From Mansonella perstans (Eukaryota > Nematoda > Chromadorea > Rhabditida > Onchocercidae), in assembly GCA_037074765.1 (NCBI GenBank), contig JBAMDO010000181.1, forward strand, positions 124,001-188,000: a stretch of 64,000 nucleotides of DNA. The letters are read 5' to 3'. The first letter of the stretch is position 1. Each line of letters opens with the position of its first letter. Positions 12,602 through 24,700 of the stretch are shown piece by piece. Below the pieces are notes generated by a model, which made no database searches, was not told the DNA's origin, and saw only the letters and a program-made list of their open reading frames with translations. Position numbers and translations under genes: made by a program.

Positions 12602-13901
12602 CAATTCCATAGCTGAGCTCTATCGAAGCCCATGAAGTCTATTAATATTTGTCACTCTTGCGAAAAAAAGTCTAAACATTATCACCCATTATGATAGTTA
12701 GTATGTTTGCAAAAAACAGCCACGAAGAGAAGCGATTTTAAAACATCTGATCAAAGCCAATACAGTAAGACCATCCTCCCATCCCATTGATTACCATTTA
12801 GTAGTCCGGAAGAACTGCGATATGAACAACGAGTGCGACGACACCGTGGGAATCAAGTGGAGACTGTTTTTTTTTTCAACTAAAACGTAAGTTTTGTTTA
12901 AATTTTATTTTCAATTTATCAGTGCTATGAATTTAAAAACAAATGGTTTCTGCAACAAATAAGGAAACCAAAGTAATTTACGGTTAAGAAAAGGTCCCAC
13001 AACCACACTGCCTCATTTCATTCAGTTTCATTCTACTTTATCCAGCTTTGTGCGAATTTATTAATCCTCTGTTCTATCTCTTTTCGTTCATCCCAGCAAA
13101 TACTTTACAGCGATGTATAGTAAAATAGTAAAATAACCTTACTTGAAAGTCCACAGCTACAGTCAGTCTTATTTATCCCAAATCAGCCAATTTTTTCAAA
13201 TATGATGAAATAAGTAAAAAAGCTAAAAAAACCACCAAGTTTTATTCACTTTGGTAAATCACAGTCCTGAATCAACAAGTAACATAGATACAGTCTTGAA
13301 AAATAAATTAACAAAAAAAGAATGCAAAGTTAACATAAAAAAGTCCTTAAACAATGCAGTGAACCAGAGAAGATAACAGATCACTGATAAACTTCAGACC
13401 AGTAATTAAATTACCATCCTGAATTACACAGTTAAAAGTACTAATGAAGCTATATTGAGAAGCATCCTTCATTCAATGAAAACAAATCCGGTACACTGCA
13501 TAACATAAACAACACTGCTCACAGAATTGAAAAAGAATATTTGACTGCAACAAATCATTCGGAGACAGATAATTCATTAAATCACTGGCATCTTAAAAGA
13601 CAAACAACAATGAGTAATATGCTTTGTTGTTTTTAACAAGCTGTAATATTTTATGAAATATAAGCACATGTATTTGACAAGCTAATAAAAAAAAAGCACA
13701 AGTCGTCAAATGACTTAGGCTAGACAAGATATATATGCAAACGTAATATATATGCAAAGGAAATATCCTTATTACGAAACACGGAACTACAAAAAGCATC
13801 TCATTATGTCATGAACAGAACAGAAGTAAAGTAACTCAGTTGCAGTATTGAGCGACAGAGGCAATAAAAAGAGAGAATCAATGAGTAGAAAAAAAAAAAA
13901 T

Positions 13902-16900
13902 TCACAAAGAATGACCCATCAGAATAATATCATCAGCAACATCCGCTTCCTGAAATTCAAAAGCATATAGAAACGAACGAAAAGCCAGTGTACCTAACAT
14001 GCATTAGCATGAAAACGAGTTAGGACCTTAACAAAACAATTTGATCATCAACTCGAAAAATATAATGGAAATATGAAAAATGAAAGCAGGCCAACCTTCA
14101 AAGTAATCAAACCTATTCTTGAGCATAAGTTGATTTTTTCACTGTCAGATGAATTCAGCACCATGAAAAATCCGGAGGACCCTATAACAAACAAAAGATT
14201 CAGCAGTTCTTTTTTTTAAAAAGGCTACGAAATGACAAGAATTTTCGAACATCTGAAAATATGAATTTTGTCATAAAGTCGTGACATATATAAAATGGGG
14301 ACTGCAATAGTGTAAGGGCGATGAAAAAAGAATATAACATAACAAACATTGCATCCTAAATTTACCTAAAACGTAACAACGCTGCTGTTAATTCTTTAAT
14401 TATCTGAATCACTAATAATACTAATAACGTTGAATAAGAACAATATTTCATCGAACAACCCAAAACTTTTTTGAACTTTTTTTAAATATATTTTTAAAAA
14501 TGCTTCATGTATCGCTTCAGGTGCAGTTCTCGAATATATATGAACTTGCTATAATCTCACCATTATAAGATAAGGCGATAGCTGTTATGCATACCAGCCT
14601 GCGAAAAACCACGGCATCTTGCAATAAATCGTGGCATCTTACATCAATCTATAACCTTTTTTTTAAAAAAAAAATATTCCAAAAGATCTATAAGTGACTT
14701 TACATATAAATGCTTTAATATGATGCTATTATTCCACAAATTAAACATATTAATAACAACCTGACTCGGAAACTGCTCGTAGAAATAGTCAGAAAGACTA
14801 GGTGGCCCCCATTCGGCAATATCTTCATGTAGGCGCTGCCACTTAAATTAAAAAATATTGTCAGAAATCCTATTTATTCAATCTTCCTACATGATGACAA
14901 AGGAACAATGAAATAGAAATGTTCGCATGCAAAAACCACATAGGCACTGCATTTATTTTCAGTTTCTTCTATTCCCTATCAACAGATATGTAGAACTGAA
15001 TGAATGTTCAAATGGACATACTGTAAATATTCAAGCTAAAAAGGAAACTGATATACCGAACTATTCAGATTTACCTGACGTTCGATTTCTTCACTACAAG
15101 ATACAGACTGCTCCTTTTCTACTTCAGCATACACTTTATATTTGGAACGCATCTTTGGAATGTACTGACTTCGAATCTAAAATACGTAGTGCGCTCGCAG
15201 TTTTGCAATATTATTTCCAGCGATACAAACAACTTGCAAGTCTAACCCAGGGATAATCTTTCAGAAACATCGTTGAAATAAAGAAACCCAAGAATCTGTG
15301 TATTTCATTTTTGTATATATGAAATAACTCTGCACACCTTTTCTGCAAAATGTTTAGCATCAAGTGCCGCACATATCATCCCAATGATTTGTCGCGAGCT
15401 TCCCACAGCGTCATTTTCGACCGCAACGAAGCAAGTCTGAGGCGTTGCAAAACTAATATAAGTACCAATATACCTTGAAAAAGTGATCCTTCAAATGGAT
15501 GTTAAGCAAACTTACCTTTATTAAAAGTTTAAGTGAAAACGAAGATATCTAGATAATAGCCCACATAGCACCACATTTACTTCCAGGTGCCACATTGTTA
15601 AGAATCGCTATTTCAGTCCAAAATCTGCTAGGTCCCCAAGAAAACAAAATCATTGCAAGCATAGAAAGGAACATCTACTTTTAGTAGATTAAGGAATTTG
15701 GCTAACAACTTACAAGATCTATGCTCACTCAAGATATTTTTTAATTGAATCGTATTAAACTTTTTCATTTCTTCATCGAAGAGAATCACTTACTTGTCAA
15801 AAAAACGTTCATCTTTGATTTCCTCCAGAATACCCTCGCTTGGAGCATATTTATCTTCCACTTTCCATATACATCGAACATTTTTCTAGAAAAAAATGTA
15901 GAAAAATAAATCCCACAATCACGAAAATTTCAAATTGCATCACTGCCTAAACACTGAAAATGTAATATGAAGTGTTTGTGAAAGTTCAGAATGTTGGTCA
16001 CAATTTTAGAAAATAAAATTTTATAATCAAGACAACTATAACAGTCTATATACCAAAACAAAGAAATACAAAGCAAGAATGAAAAAACATAATGACCAAT
16101 AAAGTTAATAAATTCGCCCCTTTTCAAGAAAAAATAGAACGTAAAACAAACCGTATCTTCATCTACGTAAGGTCTAACTGTGTAGCAGTTCAAGGAAAGC
16201 GGCAGCACTGCCTTCAGTAAGAACAAGTCGGCCAAATTAGCATTCGAATACAGCAGCTTTTGCAGGTCTGCCAGAAACCCACCAGACAAAGTCCATGGTT
16301 CAACATCTGGAACACCGACACGCCAAAAGCAATCACAGTCTACAAAGACATTAAAATAATTACACAAAGGCATAGTTTTGGTATGAATAAATGAAAAATA
16401 AAGAAGCTACAAGCAGTGGAAGGACACACCGACAGGTGCAATATTCAAATGTCCATCAGCCATCCAAAGAACAAGTGCCTCCAGAATAGACGTCATACTT
16501 TGAGCATCATAAACGTATTGAAATAGTTCCTGAACAACGCTCTGTAATAGTAGCACTTTAATGTTCATGCTTCATAAGTATCGCCTTCATGATAGACCTC
16601 CATATTTTTTAAACTATTTTTCATACCAAAAGCAAATCTATGAATATCGCTTTCTTAGCTGAAAATCGGGAATGTAACACCTTGAAATATTCCATTCAAA
16701 AATGGCGCATGAATGAGTCTGGGGATAAACTCGATATTTAGTTCAATAAAAATAGATCACAAAATTAACTGAAACTGCGAATCTACGCGAATTTAATTAA
16801 CAAAATTTTAAAATTGTAATTACTTTCTCTTCAAATTCTGTAAAGATCAACAATACAATTAAGTAAAAAAAAAAAAAAAACAAATTTCTGGAAAAATAAC

Positions 16901-19900
16901 AGACACGATTAGGAAGTTGCGTGATGTGTTGGTAAAGTCTCGTTATATCACGCAAAAGTTTTATAAAATCCTCACATCTCCGTTTCCATTCGTCACTCAC
17001 AAATTCCTGCACCTTCTGTAACTTATATAAATCAGGAATTAAGAATATAATATGAACTGAACGGGCAGATTTAAACTTTTTTTTGCACATTGTATTCTTA
17101 TCGAATCTCACTGAATTAATGGCTGAAACAGTTGTATCATAGATCACTTTAATCCATAAGATAAAAACTTGCGTGCAACCGGATAAAACCGGTTTCTAAC
17201 CACAGCCCTTTTTTTTATCCACGCTTATTCTGAAGCACCCAACACTAACTAACACAGCAAGAATACCGTTAACCACAGTGCGACGTTATAACGTCTTGTA
17301 AAAATGAAAACTGAAAGAAATGCAAAAAATTCAATGACCTGGTCGTCAATTCCACTACCACTATTTTTCCTCATCACATATGAGTTCTCGTGAAGCCAAG
17401 AAAACTCCTGCAGCATTTGAATGCCACGGCGACCGTGCTCAAAGGGTAAATAAAACATATCGACAAAGATTGCTATCTGGTCCACGCCGGTGACACTAAA
17501 ATAGCTCATTGTCAGGACGACTTATTTTTTGTGTGCTACTTTGTTACTTAAACCAGTGCTCGATTACAAGTAAAATGCATGTAGCACTACCTATTACAGT
17601 AGAATGAAAAAAAAAAAGAAAAAATCTATTACAATAGAATGAAAAAAAAAAAAAAAAAAGAAAAACAAAGTAGAGTTTATATTACTTTGCTTCCGAATCG
17701 GAATGAACACTGCTGTCCATACTAATATCTGACGAAACTTCCAGCATTTCCTGAATATTTCCTTTGCTTTGAAATGGCGCTTCCAATAACGGCTTTGTGT
17801 CATCCTAAAAACCGGTCAATGACATTTAAGAAATAGCGGGATCAAAACAAGTCCTTGAAAAAATTTAAAAAATCAAGAAACCTTGGTGACCGACATCAGA
17901 TCCATTGGTTCGCTATATTCAGAACACATCGAGTTCAATGCCTGTACCACTGAATTGTTCTAAAACCAAAAAAAAAAAAAACAACAAAGCAAAATTAAAA
18001 AAACAAGGCTGGCAAAACCTACCTTCAGATATGCAACTTATCAAACGTGAAGATGAGATTTACAAACATGCAATAATTTATCGCTACAGCTGTGCCATAA
18101 CACTTATACTGCAATCCTTCAGATCAGAACCGGAGTTTATATAGTTAGAATACCTCAGTGTTGAAATAAACAAGTGCTGCCTGATTGTCTCTATTGTCCG
18201 GACCATTCAGTTCACGAGTAACCAGAGAAATACAGCTTGTTGATGGCTTCAGTTCGTCGAGTTCGTCAACTTCAGCCACTTGAACAGAAATAGATCTGAA
18301 AAATTTCAAGAATAAAAATGTCGTGAATATTTCAAAACTGATTTACTGAAATAAAACAAAGTGTTAACAAATCTGAGGGAAAACATTAACTTACGAATGA
18401 GAATTTGTTGATGACTCGGCATTAAAGTATTCAATCCATTTCTTAATACCTTCATCTAGAGCTTTTAGTGGATGATATAATCGTTTCGGCGAAGCATTTT
18501 CAACAATATGTGCTGCAACAGGAACTACATCACCTGCTTCTAATATAGCATCTGATTCTGATTCTGAAAGGAATCAAACGCAGCATAAAAAGGGAAGAAA
18601 AGTACAAAACCACTACGTCATTGACTTTTGGAGCCCTTTCTTCAGTTCTGTGTTTTCATTTAAATCTCTAGTCTTCTGCTAAGACCAAAGACCTTCTTAA
18701 TGTTTTAGCATACACAAAAAGCTAACACTAACACACAACTCACTCCTTCAGAAAAACTGTACCTTACCAGTAAATCTCCAAATGATCAAAAATAAGCATT
18801 GTGGCGGTACCTTCCAAGACATCAGCATCTGCATGACAGCTATTCCATTCCGCCAGTGTATAGAACGGCAAGAAATTGGCCTCATAACGACAGTTTGGAT
18901 TCAATAAGATTCCTGCGATTTCTTCTTTCAGTCGTACAGGCCTGTAACCCTTTTTGAAAATATTTTGATCTAATACAATCAAGAGATATTTTCAAAACAT
19001 TACATATACAAACCTTCCTGCAAACGGACCCAGGAAAATCCGCTTAGGATCATAATCATTGGCATGTAAATTATCCCAAACCACCGGTTTTCTTTGTAGC
19101 ACAGCAGCAACACGTCGAATGTGATCGATCGTAATTTCACGGGATACCACTCGAGGTCCTGAAATATACAGACCTATTTAACTTTTAATCTCTTATCAGA
19201 TTATTTCTACCAGCATCAAAACCTCATGCAAAATCTTAAACTTTCAATATCTAATGCAAAACGTACCAGTCCACAAAATATGTATATCAGCAACTAATTT
19301 TTTACCCAGCGTAAGCAAATAGTCTGATTCTTCCAATGATGGATTCGCTCGTGACTCACAGTACTCTGCAAAAGAAATTCATACTTCTAACAAATCAAAA
19401 AAATGTTAGATGACTGGCTGAAACAAAAATCTGGTATGCAGTCACCTGTAGGACAAAAAAAGAAATGAGGACATTTCAAAAATTCGTATAGAGCATTAGC
19501 AACAGTTAGCTGAGCCATAACAATAGATGAGAACTGTTTTTTGTCGGCATCGTTCAATGCTATATCTATATCATCGAACAGTAATGCAAATGAATCACAT
19601 CCTAAACAGCGTACCTAGAAAAGGACAACATAAGAAAACGCTAACCAGTTGAACAGGATATAATAACACTGTTTCTGGGCTCCGTTTCACAAAACCGCTA
19701 CTTTCCATCAATCGTTCCAGTGACCAAGGATTTAAGTTAACTTTTCCTATCTCAACAAAATGATGTAATCATAACCAGTGAAACCGACCTGCTCAGATTT
19801 ATCATGTAGAGCTTTCATTTCTTTTTCACTTGAATAAATAATATCAATTCCAGGAGACAACGCGTACACGAACGTAACATTTTCCATTCGTGCTGTTTGA

Positions 19901-20337
19901 ATTAAAGATTGCAATAACTCTGTAAGTGAACAAAATGAGTATTCCATGCTAAATTATCAACAAAATTGTCTCTATTATAAAAAACAAAAACTATCACTTA
20001 AAAACTACCAACCTACTTCATCGGAATTATACAATTGCCTCCACTCGGCTCTATGCTTCAAATCGTCTTTTGGTGCGTAAATATAAGTGTTCATGCCCAG
20101 ACGTTTCATCCTAGCGAATAAATCTCTCCGCTGATCTGCTGTCCACGGTCGTCCATAGAATCCTGTTTTCAAATTGCCTTCTTTAACAACACCGAATATA
20201 AAATACCGTTAAATGAACCAAAATGTATTACCATATATATCTAAAATTTCATATTTTCTCATACCTTCAACGATACCACACAAGAATTGTGCTGCACGAC
20301 GCTCTTTTTCAGCTTTTGTTTTAGAGCGCGTCTGCAT
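13902..20337 (-). CDS. oga-1: O-GlcNAcase (protein O-GlcNAc hydrolase, OGA)
   Basis: 21 exons, numbered from the start: 20265-20337, 20013-20162, 19789-19919, 19446-19614, 19267-19365, 19014-19158, 18811-18941, 18395-18563, 18154-18295, 17882-17959, 17686-17804, 17339-17495, 16905-17015, 16430-16541, 16152-16339, 15794-15885, 15338-15473, 14761-14841, 14561-14648, 14096-14181, 13902-13949. They sum to 834 codons plus stop. OGA removes O-GlcNAc from Ser/Thr of nuclear and cytosolic proteins. The GH84 domain shows FLCGIVEGFYGRPW, NTYIYAPKDD, LLFDDID (catalytic Asp pair near residues 132-133) and WDNLHANDYD. A variable region (about 300-465), the stalk with FYLPFEHG, and an acetyltransferase-like domain (about 650-834) ending DDIILMGHSL follow. 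The start is the first Met of an exon that opens after a tttcag site at 20391, a likely trans-splice acceptor. No signal peptide, as expected. Confidence 0.95.
14927..15256 (+). other. Antisense open frame inside OGA intron 17
   Basis: A 109-codon frame lies on the opposite strand inside the 496-base intron between exons 15338-15473 and 14761-14841. An aacag acceptor-like site at about 14985 and an AATAAA at 15277-15282 just past the stop make it look like a terminal exon. No domain is recognised (it contains YVELNECSNGHTV and LAVLQYYFQRY). A frame of this length can occur by chance in 64 kb of AT-rich DNA, so I treat it as unproven. Confidence 0.25.
17591..17660. repeat. Two-copy A-rich tandem repeat in OGA intron 11
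   Basis: The motif ctattaca(g/a)tagaatg followed by an A run ending in g occurs twice in tandem between OGA exons 17339-17495 and 17686-17804. The two copies differ mainly in the length of the A run. Confidence 0.6.
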
Positions 20338-21722
20338 AGTAAAGTATGGAGAGCATCCAATCCAACGTACCGAACAACACCTTCGATACGCTGAAATTGA
20401 TTACTTAATGTATGTATGCTTTTCTTACAAACACGCTAATTGCAAAACCAAACATCCATTTACTTATTACAATTATCACAATATTTATACTGTACAGTAT
20501 ATCTTTCAGTATTGCATAAAAGTATTTGTGAAACTATACAAATCATGTGCTGATACCAAACATATAGCAGAAGATAAAAAATATTGACAAAACCAGCACT
20601 GATGAATTAATTTAATAAGGGGACGTATTGTCTTCTATTGCATAATATAATTTCTAATTGATTCTTTCTACGAATCTAATTTATGTCATTAAGAGAGGAA
20701 AAATAGCAAATGAAATTATGCAAAAAATTCACTAATGATTAAACCCTACTAATGAATAATATGATGCGATACCTATGTAAAACCTAACATCAAATTTCAG
20801 TACACCGTAATGCACCCTTCAAAATAACCGCGGGATATTTCATTATTCACTTCACGTGAAAGCAGAGATAAACAATCATTTCAATTGAATCGATTCAATC
20901 ACTTTCAGTCATTCTTTCTCACTTTCAAGTTATTTCTTCCTGCTTTTGCACTATTCAAGTAACTTCCTTCACGTAATTTTAAACACATCAAAAGCTAATT
21001 TACGTATAAACAATCCATGCAGCATGGCAGATTAGCAAACCATATCTGAGCCCATTTAGTGCATTTCCTCTAAGTGATAGCAGTAAATTTGTTTATTCTA
21101 CGTGAATTCCGTACACGTTTTGTTTATTAATGGTTTAGAATTAATTGGGTAATTTTTAGCCAATTACTAAATTATTCTCGTTTCTGCCAACAATCTTTCT
21201 GATTTCTCCGTCCATCTTCCGTAACTGACTGATACCGTTTGGTCAATTCTCAAATTAGCAAAGAAGAGACAGTATAAGGCATCCTTTTTTACATATTAAA
21301 TGCTTAATGATATTATTAAGTTATCGTACTAAGCTAATCCAGCTTTATACGATCCTTACTAATCTATATGTCACCTTAAGCCTTTTTTGGAAAAGGATTT
21401 CACACTTACACTGCTTCTTCTTTTTGCTAATTTCATCTTTTTGCTTACAATCAAAAATATGCATTTTTCCATGCCTTTATCCATTTACATATAGCAGATC
21501 CTATAGGCTTATGCTGAAAAAGTCTTATTGTTTGTATATCTTTGATTACAGAGATATAGTACTTTGTGAAGGCTTCTCTTAGAAATCCCAAAAAATTATT
21601 GTAATTTCCTTGCATACATCCGGGAGAAGAATCAGGGTAGCATCATTAAGCTTACCGTTCTCGATTCTGATGCAAATATGTTTAAAGGCCTTGAATGCGT
21701 CTTATTAATAACAAAATTCCAG
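20338..21722. other. Divergent spacer between OGA and mtm-9
   Basis: About 1.4 kb separates the two start codons, which point away from each other. It must hold both promoters. A tttcag site at 20391 on the minus strand and ttccag at 21717-21722 on the plus strand are likely trans-splice acceptors for the two mRNAs. The plus-strand open frame across 20213-20587 overlaps OGA exon 1 antisense and has no recognisable features. Confidence 0.6.
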
Positions 21723-21726
21723 GATT

Positions 21727-24700
21727 ATGGAATTGTCTGAAGCAATAGAACGGCCGCGTGTAGATAACGTATTCCTACGAAAAGGTCCTCGACAACCACA
21801 ACTAGGTTCACTAGCCCTGATTGGGCACCATATGATTTTTTCACCGTCTTCCAGTTCAACAACTGCTTCGAACGGAACAGAACATAGCAATGAACTTTGG
21901 GTATATTTAATTGGTTTAGTTACAGAATAGCAATTTGAGGATTTTATGTTTCACTGAATCACGTTTTCTAATCAGATGATGTTCAGTATGAGTAACTGTA
22001 GTTTATGGGTATATCCAAATCAGCAATTGTTTATCAAGGCTTGAGAAGGGATTTTGAGTCGGATAGGCTGTTCCATAATTTTAAGCTCGATATAGGTTTC
22101 CAGACGTGTTCTTGTTTAGTTAGGTTCGCCCAGCAGTCATCTTCGGGTCGAAACTTTCACTCGACAAATTATTAATATTGTTGGGTTTTTGTTACTGAAA
22201 GTTTTGCAAAAATAATGGGAGAAAATCGTTAGTTTCAGCTTCTTCATCGTGCAGTGGATCGTGTCGTTGTAGAACCAGTTGTTAAAGATAGCATAAATCG
22301 TAGTGGAAAACTGATTTTAAAGTGCAAGAATTTCATGACCTGTATTTTTGAAATCGGTGATTTGGATGATTGCCTCGCTGTTGCGCGGTCTATCGAAAAA
22401 TTATCAAATTTAAGCAAGTTATTCGTTGTTATTACTATTTATATTTTTTATTATTTTTTGTTTATTGCTCATTATTTAATGCTTATCATTTATTGCTTAT
22501 CATTTATTGTTTATTGTTTTATATTATTATTTATTTATTTATTATTTACTTAGTGTCTACTATTTATTTATTGTCATTATTGTAATTATAATTGTAATAA
22601 CAATTGATTTAGCGTTCCTGCTCCTACTGTTATTTGTTTGTATTTTATTATTTTTATTTTTTATTTATAATTTCTTATTATTCATCGTTTGTTATTTACT
22701 ATCTACCGTCCACTGTTTATTATTTGCTGCTTATTCTTTATTGTCTACTTTTTTTATATGTTGCTTATTCTTTACTTTTAATATAGTTATTTATCTTTCG
22801 TTTACTATTGCCAATTATTATTCATTGTCATTAATTGCTGAACTTGAAACACCCACCTGCTATACCATTATTAATTATTCAGCTACCAGTGAAACACCTG
22901 AAGAATACGTGATAAGTGAATCTAAAAATAAATCTTGGTATGGCAGTTGTATCGAGAGTGTCATTGTTAAATATCTGTAGTTTCTGTACTGAACTAAATT
23001 GTTCTACAGAAAAAAGAAGTGACGAACAGATTTTTGCTTTTCAGAAGGCATACGGCTCGATTATCCATTTTATTACCGGTGTCCCTTCACTATACTAGAT
23101 AATGGATGGACTGCTTTTGATGCTGAACAGGAATATGCGAAGTTAATGATACGTTGTAGAGATGGATGGCGAATAAGTGCTGTCAACAAAGACTTTCGGG
23201 TATGATATCGCCTCTGTTGCTAAAGGTTACCAACCTTTCACTGGCATGAATAAGAGAAGTGTTAATGTTTGTTGTGTACGCTTTGATGTGCCGGTTGTGT
23301 TGTACATTCTTAATTTCTTTCTGGGCGCGATTGAGTTGCAGCTAATATAAGCTAGCGTATGATATATTGCACATAACAACTTCATGTGAAGACTTTCTGA
23401 CATTAATTGAATGTGAATATGGGGAAACTGTAAATAATAAATGAAACATACATCAGAAATCTCAGGTAACGGAAAGAAGGTGGCAATCGAGAGACCGGAA
23501 TTTCGATATTTTTCACGATCAACAAATTACCAAAAATATATGTCGAGTAGTTCTTGGATATTTTCAAGAATGTGCCAAATGATTTCTTTACATAGTTCTT
23601 TTAAATAGGTGTGTAGTACTTATCCGGAAATGGTAATTGTACCGAAGGGTATTGGCGATGATTATCTCAGAATATCTGCAGCTTTTCGAGATGGTGGACG
23701 TTTTCCTATACTAAGCTTCTATCATGTCGAAACAAAGGTTTGTGTCATTGGTTTCACATTAGATATTCATCTTAACTTGTATAAAATAGCACTGTTCCTG
23801 TTTGATACATTGTCGCTTTTGAAAAGCACTAATTATATCTTTCAGTCTTGTCTTATTCGTTGCGGACAACCTCTAGTTGGCCCAACAAATCGCCGATGTA
23901 AAGAAGATGAAACGATCCTGAACTCTTTATTGTCCTCGACAAGTAAAGGAGTTATTGTAGACACACGTACGAAAGCTCTTGCACAAAGCGCAAAAAATAA
24001 AGGTGGTGGTTTGTCTCATTTAAATTTATGTTTCTTGACTATTTTGCAAACGAACCATTGCATGGTAGGATGGAACTTAATTGACCGTTGAATTTTGAGT
24101 AGGCGAGGTAATTTATATAATTAGTATTTTATATAATGAGTTATATAATTCTATAATTTTTTTCCAAACCAGATTAGTCTTGGCTGTGGATATTTCGGAA
24201 ATTTCATTGGAAAAAGTTTTTTGCTATGAAAAATCGTGCTGCATTTTGCAGCAGTTTTTCGAGTTATGGAGTCGGTCAATGTGAAGTTGCTGCACATTTC
24301 CGTAATTTTTTCTGACTTTAAATTACTGGAAATTAGGTGGTTTGTACGGCGTAAATATGCTACAATTTGGAATATATACATTTAGAAGCTAAGTTTGGAA
24401 GCATTTATTTTTTCTTGGTTAAAGGTGGCGGATGTGAATCGCAAATGTTTTATTCGCAGTGGAAATATATGTATGGTGGGACTCCACGAATCAAAGAAAT
24501 TCACGATGCATTGACGAAATTAGTTGAATGTGAGTTTCATAATGACCTCTCAGTCACATTGCGATGTCCTTTACGTTCTGTGAACGTCAGATAAGCTTTT
24601 CAGATTTGTCTGTTTGGACTCCATCGTAGCTCTCTTATTTCGTACTACCATTTTCTATCATTAGGTCTTGTTTTACTTTAAAACTTTCAAGTCATCTGAT

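Larger units (their letters stand above)
9834..13901. other. 4-kb repeat-rich spacer between convergent genes
   Basis: No open frame of exon quality is seen on either strand. The stretch holds a two-copy repeat just downstream of the GPR180-like stop (10060-10110), a nested palindrome (10249-10366), a 40-bp tandem duplication (10401-10480), an A tract at about 12400-12418 and a dispersed 32-bp duplication (12431 and 12570). Both flanking genes end here, so their 3' UTRs lie at the edges. Confidence 0.6.

Noticed and set aside
20213..20587. 124-codon plus-strand frame
   Set aside because: It overlaps OGA exon 1 and its upstream region antisense and has no motif or splice context.
22254..22980. 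Long hydrophobic plus-strand frames (up to 157 codons)
   Set aside because: They read through the TTATTG low-complexity intron tract of mtm-9; composition explains the lack of stops.
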